Source of the DNA: CAZSPL01 sp964608735
GTDB taxonomy: Bacteria; JAJVIF01; JAPKYR01; CAZSPL01
NCBI GenBank assembly: GCA_964608735.1
Contig: CAZSPL010000176.1
Location: 1 to 8,885, forward strand
DNA: 8,885 bases
Direction of reading: 5' to 3'
The notes under the pieces were generated by a model, which was not told where the DNA came from, searched no databases, and was given only the letters and a program-made list of their open reading frames with translations. Each line of letters begins with the position of its first letter. The stretch's first letter is position 1. The translations under genes and the position numbers were made by a program. Shown piece after piece: positions 5,449 through 8,885 of this stretch.

Positions 5449-7623
5449 TCAGGGCAGCTCTATCGGGTCGCCGGGGGTCAGGTCGTGCCCGGAAAGCCCG
5501 GGGTAGTCGGGTGCGTAACGGCGGCACTTGAAAACATTGTTCGAGAGGATGGTCGTGCCCTGGTGCTGGGGACCATTGCTGTTTACCGGGTTTATATACA
5601 GCCAGACCGTTTCACCCGACTGGTTTACCTCGAAGAACTGCCCCGTGGGACCGCTGCAGATGAGGGTGTTTCCATTCGCCTGCCTGTTCGCGCCCGAGAT
5701 ATAATAGGCATAGAAGCTTGACGGCGGATCGCCGATGTAGGTCCAACTCGCGGAATCGGGGCCGAAAGCTTCACCCGTGGGAGGAACATCGTATCCGCCG
5801 TAAGCATTCAGCGGCGGCGCGATTTCCTCGATCATCGAGTACGGCACGGGTTGCTTCCCCACGCCGTTGTTGAAAACGAGCATGTTTCCCGCGCCCGGGC
5901 GGTCATCTTCGATCCAATGGGCATCGTGCTGCCCGTAGAAAACCCGGTCGCCCCCATTGCCTGCCTGGTAACTCGCCGGGTTGCCCCATCTATACAAGAT
6001 GTTGCCCGCGGGTCCGGCGGCGGCATCGATGCCGCTCTGTGGATCGCTGTAGTTCGCGGTTGAATGGTCGATGACCCATATTTCATTCATGTCATGGGCG
6101 CTTATCATAACCTGGTCGAGGGCGGAATTGTAATCGACCGAATTGGCATGCAGCCAGTCCTTTCCAATCTGCATCCCAACCGCGTTGACGTCGATGAGGC
6201 CCGGATTGGAAATATCCGTGCTGACCGGCTCACCGCTGGCGGTACCCCCGAGCTCGCTGGCAAGGTGATCCCATGCGTGCCACTCCCATACGATCTCATT
6301 CTCCGGCGATACCTCGATGACCACATCGGCCTGGAGTCCGAGCCAGGAGACGAGTGCGGCCTTCCGCCCGGCGGCGGTCGCTTCGGCCTTGGTCTTGGGT
6401 TCATGGACAAGCGCGATCGTATTCCCGTTGGGAAGGCGCCTCACATCATGGTGCAACGTGTATTGGGGATAAGGGATGGTGTATTCCCATACGAGGTTGC
6501 CATCCCAGTCGTATTCGCGGAGCATGTTTCCGAGCGCACCGGGTACCTGCTCCGTAAGACTGGGTCTCAGGAGGTGCCCGTCTTCCAGCAGGTACGCCAT
6601 ATGGCATGGCGTATAATCGTCTATCCACTCATGAACGAGCCGCCCCTTGTTGTCGATCAGGTACGTCGAGGTGCTCGACATCGGGGCGAAAAGGGTGTAA
6701 CCGGGAAATGCTTCCGGTGTATTCTTGATGAGCCCGATGGTGTTTTTCTCATCCGTGACGGTTACCGTCACCTTCGTATAGAGGGTCGCGGCGGCGGATG
6801 TCGCGGTTATCCTGGCCATGTAATCACCGGCCGGGGCTGATGCATTGTTGACGATCGTCGCGCTCCAGCTTCCCGCATCAAGCTGGGCGAATTCGACGGC
6901 GGGCTCATTCGTGATACCGGGGCAGCTCAGCGAAACGGAATCCACATCCCCCTGCCAGTCGAACACGTCAAACCAGATCTCCGCCTCGGACAGGTGATCG
7001 TCATAGAGGAAATCCTGGTTGAATTCGCCGAACGCGTAGGGCTCCTTGCAGTTGCCCGGGAATGATGCCGTGATGGCGAATTTCACCGATGTGCTTCCGC
7101 CGGGGAGGTAGATGTCGAATGTCTCGGTGCGCTCGGTCTGGCTGTCGAACAGCCTGTATGGCTGGTCCTTGGCGAATGCCCTGAACGGGTTGATATCCTC
7201 GCCGCCCGGTATGTCGAACAGACCGGTCCACGCGTCGGGATTCATCAATAGGAAACCGTTGTTGGTGTAGATGATCCCCCTGACATCGTACCCTTTGATG
7301 CTGAAGGGATTTAAGAGTGTGACATCGACGCTGATGATCGACGTCTCGGGATTGAAGTAATTAACCTTGAGCTTGGGCGACGGGATCATCGGGGTGACGT
7401 CGAAATTCCCCGAGAGGGAGCGGATCGGGGTGACTTCGACGGTATCCATCGCCGGTCCGAACAGCAGATCCCATGCGCCGAGCATGCGGCAGCCGGCGAC
7501 GGACGTCCCGCGGGGATGTGAATCGGGTTGGGGCGTAACCGGGTCCGGGGTAATACTCTGGCAACTTGGAAGTATGAGGATTACGAGGAGGAGAAGCAGA
7601 GGTGAAACAGCTCTTGCGTTCAT
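5449..7623 (-). CDS. Lipoprotein arylsulfotransferase (ASST family) with shared N-terminal module
   Basis: A 724-residue surface or periplasmic lipoprotein. The signal peptide has a long Leu/Val/Ile core and lipobox LPSC (C21). Residues about 48-290 match the N-terminal module of the convergent lipoprotein: DVRG (113-116), NPDAWTGLF (128-136), NPFRAF (145-150), FPGNCKEPY (188-196), IWFDVFDWQ (216-224). Residues about 300-715 fit the aryl-sulfate sulfotransferase propeller family, which moves sulfate from one phenolic ester to another acceptor without PAPS. Visible motifs are LHHDVRRLPNGN (H391, H392), DWLHANSVDYN (H492), ISAHDMNEIWVIDHS (H510, H520) and YGQHDAHWI (H566, H569); family members use conserved histidines, one as the sulfate carrier. 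The true substrate is unknown. Start ATG 7623 is fixed by AAGGAG at 7629-7634, 5 nt away, and by a strong promoter just upstream. Confidence 0.88.
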   Translation of the reverse strand: MNARAVSPLLLLLVILILPSCQSITPDPVTPQPDSHPRGTSVAGCRMLGAWDLLFGPAMDTVEVTPIRSLSGNFDVTPMIPSPKLKVNYFNPETSIISVDVTLLNPFSIKGYDVRGIIYTNNGFLLMNPDAWTGLFDIPGGEDINPFRAFAKDQPYRLFDSQTERTETFDIYLPGGSTSVKFAITASFPGNCKEPYAFGEFNQDFLYDDHLSEAEIWFDVFDWQGDVDSVSLSCPGITNEPAVEFAQLDAGSWSATIVNNASAPAGDYMARITATSAAATLYTKVTVTVTDEKNTIGLIKNTPEAFPGYTLFAPMSSTSTYLIDNKGRLVHEWIDDYTPCHMAYLLEDGHLLRPSLTEQVPGALGNMLREYDWDGNLVWEYTIPYPQYTLHHDVRRLPNGNTIALVHEPKTKAEATAAGRKAALVSWLGLQADVVIEVSPENEIVWEWHAWDHLASELGGTASGEPVSTDISNPGLIDVNAVGMQIGKDWLHANSVDYNSALDQVMISAHDMNEIWVIDHSTANYSDPQSGIDAAAGPAGNILYRWGNPASYQAGNGGDRVFYGQHDAHWIEDDRPGAGNMLVFNNGVGKQPVPYSMIEEIAPPLNAYGGYDVPPTGEAFGPDSASWTYIGDPPSSFYAYYISGANRQANGNTLICSGPTGQFFEVNQSGETVWLYINPVNSNGPQHQGTTILSNNVFKCRRYAPDYPGLSGHDLTPGDPIELP

Positions 7624-7628
7624 TAAAA

Positions 7629-7634
7629 CTCCTT
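7629..7634 (-). promoter_or_regulatory. Ribosome binding site of the sulfotransferase gene
   Basis: AAGGAG on the minus strand, separated by 5 nt (TTTTA) from ATG at 7623. Strong Shine-Dalgarno match that fixes the start. Confidence 0.85.
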
Positions 7635-7653
7635 AAACGCGTTACCGGTGATG

Positions 7654-7682
7654 ATTATACTCCAGGGGAGGGGTTGTCGCAA
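7654..7682 (-). promoter_or_regulatory. Sigma-70 type promoter for the sulfotransferase gene
   Basis: On the minus strand, TTGCGA (7677-7682) and a perfect TATAAT (7654-7659) are separated by exactly 17 bp. A transcript would start near 7646, giving a leader of about 20 nt with the ribosome binding site. The gene therefore appears to be transcribed alone and not with the Fic gene behind it. The TGTCC repeats begin 8 bp upstream of the -35 box, a position where an activator could bind. Confidence 0.75.
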
Positions 7683-7689
7683 GGGAGGG

Positions 7690-7861
7690 TGTCCACCATG
7701 TCTCCGAACACCTGTCCACCATGTGTCCGGTCTATTCAGCGGTCTCGCTTGCAGGCGGCACTGGGGCTAATGTCCAGGGCATGGACAAGACAGCGATGTC
7801 GTGTCCAAAAATTGCGGTTTCTTGTACATATCAACACGGCCATGTCCAAATCCCGGACATG
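7690..7861. repeat. Cluster of TGTCC/GGACA repeats, no gene
   Basis: A 12-bp direct repeat TGTCCACCATGT occurs at 7690-7701 and 7713-7724 (23 bp apart), followed by further TGTCC units (about 7725, 7771, 7802, 7843) and GGACA units in inverse orientation (about 7785, 7855). At 7841-7861 CATGTCC and GGACATG form a perfect 7-bp inverted repeat with a 7-nt spacer. Such a series of transposase-site-like repeats fits a decayed end of an IS element (IS21- or IS481-like ends have several internal repeats), or a regulator's operator array. No transposase remnant is visible. Confidence 0.55.
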
Positions 7862-7986
7862 ACCTTACCTCGATAAAAGTTTGAGCAGCTTCGTGTTAAT
7901 ATAGTAAGTAGCGCGGCACTGCGACTGCGATGGCCTTGAATCACGCTCGCAACCAGCGGAGCATCGCCGGGACTGGAACTTCCAAC
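7862..7986. other. Gene-free intergenic stretch
   Basis: Together with the flanking repeats and terminator this is part of an approximately 370-bp gene-free interval between the sulfotransferase promoter and the Fic gene. Short frames exist in several phases but none has a ribosome binding site or recognisable protein, and I see no tRNA or known structured RNA. Confidence 0.4.
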
Positions 7987-8015
7987 AAAAACGCTTGCGG
8001 GAAGCAAGACCCGCA
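7987..8015 (-). terminator. Probable rho-independent terminator of the Fic gene
   Basis: On the minus strand, 37 bp after the Fic stop codon, TGCGGG and CCCGCA can pair (8010-8015 with 7996-8001, 8-nt loop), and the alternative stem CTTGC-TTCCC-GCAAG overlaps it. Either is followed within a few bases by T5 (7987-7991). The stem is short (5-6 bp), so strength is uncertain. Confidence 0.45.
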
Positions 8016-8051
8016 TCCGCTTCACGCAATACCTCTTGCCTGCAACTGGCT

Positions 8052-8885
8052 TCACACAACATCCCGGCCCTCAGCTATGTTCAGTAGCCTGTGGAAGACC
8101 AGCGTTGCAGGTTTCCGGCCGCTTGCGGGCGCGATTTCTTTAATTATCTTGTTTTCTCTTAATTGACGCACGATTGTCTTTGCCGTTCTGTCGGGAACAT
8201 GCGAGATTCGGACGAACTCAGGAGTAGTGAAAACCGGTTTCTTGAAAAGCGTATCCAGAGCGGCAACGGCATACTGAGAATGGGTTATCTCAACCACTGC
8301 TTTTTTCATTTCTTCGTAGAGGTTCTGAATCGCCTTGCCTTTCTCGATGTTCTCGCGTGATTGTTCAATGACAGCGTTGAGGAAAAACTCGACCCAGCTC
8401 TGCCAGTAACCTTTCGATGTTATACCATTAAGGAGTTCGTAATATATCTGCCGGTTAGCATCGACATAAGAACTCAAGTAAAACACCGGCTTTGAAAGAA
8501 CTTCTTTTTCGTTGAGGAATAGCGGCACAAGCATTCGTCCTATTCGTCCATTGCCGTCGAGGAATGGATGGATAATCTCAAACTGCGCGTGAACCAGTGC
8601 GAGTTGGACTAAAGGGTCCTTCTCATCGCTGTGGATGTACTTTTCCCAAAGGTCCAGAGCGTCTTTCATGTGCGGAACATCAGGCGGGACAAAGGTCGCC
8701 GTCTTGATAGTTGAACCCGGGGCGCCGATCCAGTTTTGAATTCGACGAAATTCTCCACGGGCGCGATCGTGTCCGCGGGCGCCCTCAAGAAGGATTGCAT
8801 GGAGTTCCTTGATCACATTAAGGCTGATCGGCTTCTTCTTCAGCAGACGCTCTCCCGCAAATAGAGCATGGCGGTAGTTGATGAT
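8052..8885 (-). CDS. Fic-domain protein (probable AMP transferase) with C-terminal winged helix, 5' end outside window
   Basis: The frame is open to the window edge, giving 277 visible residues; the GTG at 8816 is an internal codon because the preceding 23 residues (NYRHALFAGERLLKKKPISL) match the usual Fic sequence. The catalytic motif HPFLDGNGRIGR (8535-8570) is complete, including the histidine, phenylalanine, acidic residue and both arginines, so the enzyme should be able to transfer AMP from ATP to a target hydroxyl. The upstream GEFRRIQNWIG and ATFVPP blocks and the downstream YLSSYVDANRQIYYELL block are typical. The last 75 residues look like a winged helix-turn-helix ending in SGRKPATLVF, seen in many long Fic proteins. 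About 90 residues are missing, which is where a class II inhibitory helix (S/T-x-x-x-E-G/N) would lie. Codon use looks less GC-rich than in the lipoprotein genes, compatible with transfer. No antitoxin gene is visible downstream. Confidence 0.92.
   Translation of the reverse strand: MINYRHALFAGERLLKKKPISLNVIKELHAILLEGARGHDRARGEFRRIQNWIGAPGSTIKTATFVPPDVPHMKDALDLWEKYIHSDEKDPLVQLALVHAQFEIIHPFLDGNGRIGRMLVPLFLNEKEVLSKPVFYLSSYVDANRQIYYELLNGITSKGYWQSWVEFFLNAVIEQSRENIEKGKAIQNLYEEMKKAVVEITHSQYAVAALDTLFKKPVFTTPEFVRISHVPDRTAKTIVRQLRENKIIKEIAPASGRKPATLVFHRLLNIAEGRDVV

Noticed and set aside
5134..5721. 195-codon plus-strand open frame across the repeat block
   Set aside because: It runs through palindromes, the MITE-like element and antisense of the sulfotransferase 3' end, so it is a chance reading frame of repeats.
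6064..6840. 258-codon plus-strand open frame inside the sulfotransferase gene
   Set aside because: Antisense shadow of a gene with clear ASST motifs, a ribosome binding site and promoter; no signal of its own.
7831..8055. 74-codon minus-strand frame after the Fic gene
   Set aside because: It overlaps the Fic stop and the probable terminator, has no ribosome binding site, and runs into the TGTCC repeats.

Overview
The window looks like a chromosomal segment from an uncultivated, GC-rich bacterium with an accessory or surface-protein gene neighbourhood. The two large genes encode secreted lipoproteins with clear lipoboxes and strong G/C preference at third codon positions. The convergent intergenic region is packed with short palindromic repeats of a kind seen scattered through genomes of several environmental lineages. 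I cannot assign a phylum from sequence alone. There are no rRNA or tRNA genes and no CRISPR array.

Layout: 1-404 is the 3' end of a beta-propeller-like secreted protein that starts before the window. At 431-1900 lies a complete IS1380-family insertion sequence with 22-bp terminal inverted repeats (21/22 match) and a full-length transposase gene on the minus strand; I see no target duplication. At 2036-5065 (+) is a 1009-residue lipoprotein: an N-terminal module without a name I know, two PPC-like domains, and a seven-blade SBBP-type beta-propeller with DxDPGPG loops. From 5066 to 5448, between convergent genes, there are GCAGGC-type palindromes and a 180-bp MITE-like element with 16-bp inverted ends. 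At 5449-7623 (-) is a 724-residue lipoprotein whose N-terminal module is homologous to that of the first lipoprotein but is joined to an arylsulfotransferase (ASST) domain; it has a near-ideal promoter (TTGCGA-17-TATAAT) and ribosome binding site. From 7683 to 8051 there is no gene: a cluster of TGTCC/GGACA repeats and a probable terminator. At 8052-8885 (-) is a Fic-domain protein with an intact HPFxDGNGRxGR motif and a C-terminal winged helix, cut by the window edge.

The most interesting point is that the two convergent lipoproteins share a roughly 240-residue N-terminal module at near-constant spacing of key residues, yet carry unrelated C-terminal halves (propeller versus sulfotransferase). 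This suggests a modular surface-protein family in which one export, anchoring or recognition module is paired with different effector folds. The Fic gene and the first partial gene look less GC-rich than the lipoprotein genes, and mobile sequences separate the blocks, so the window may be a mosaic rather than one functional operon.
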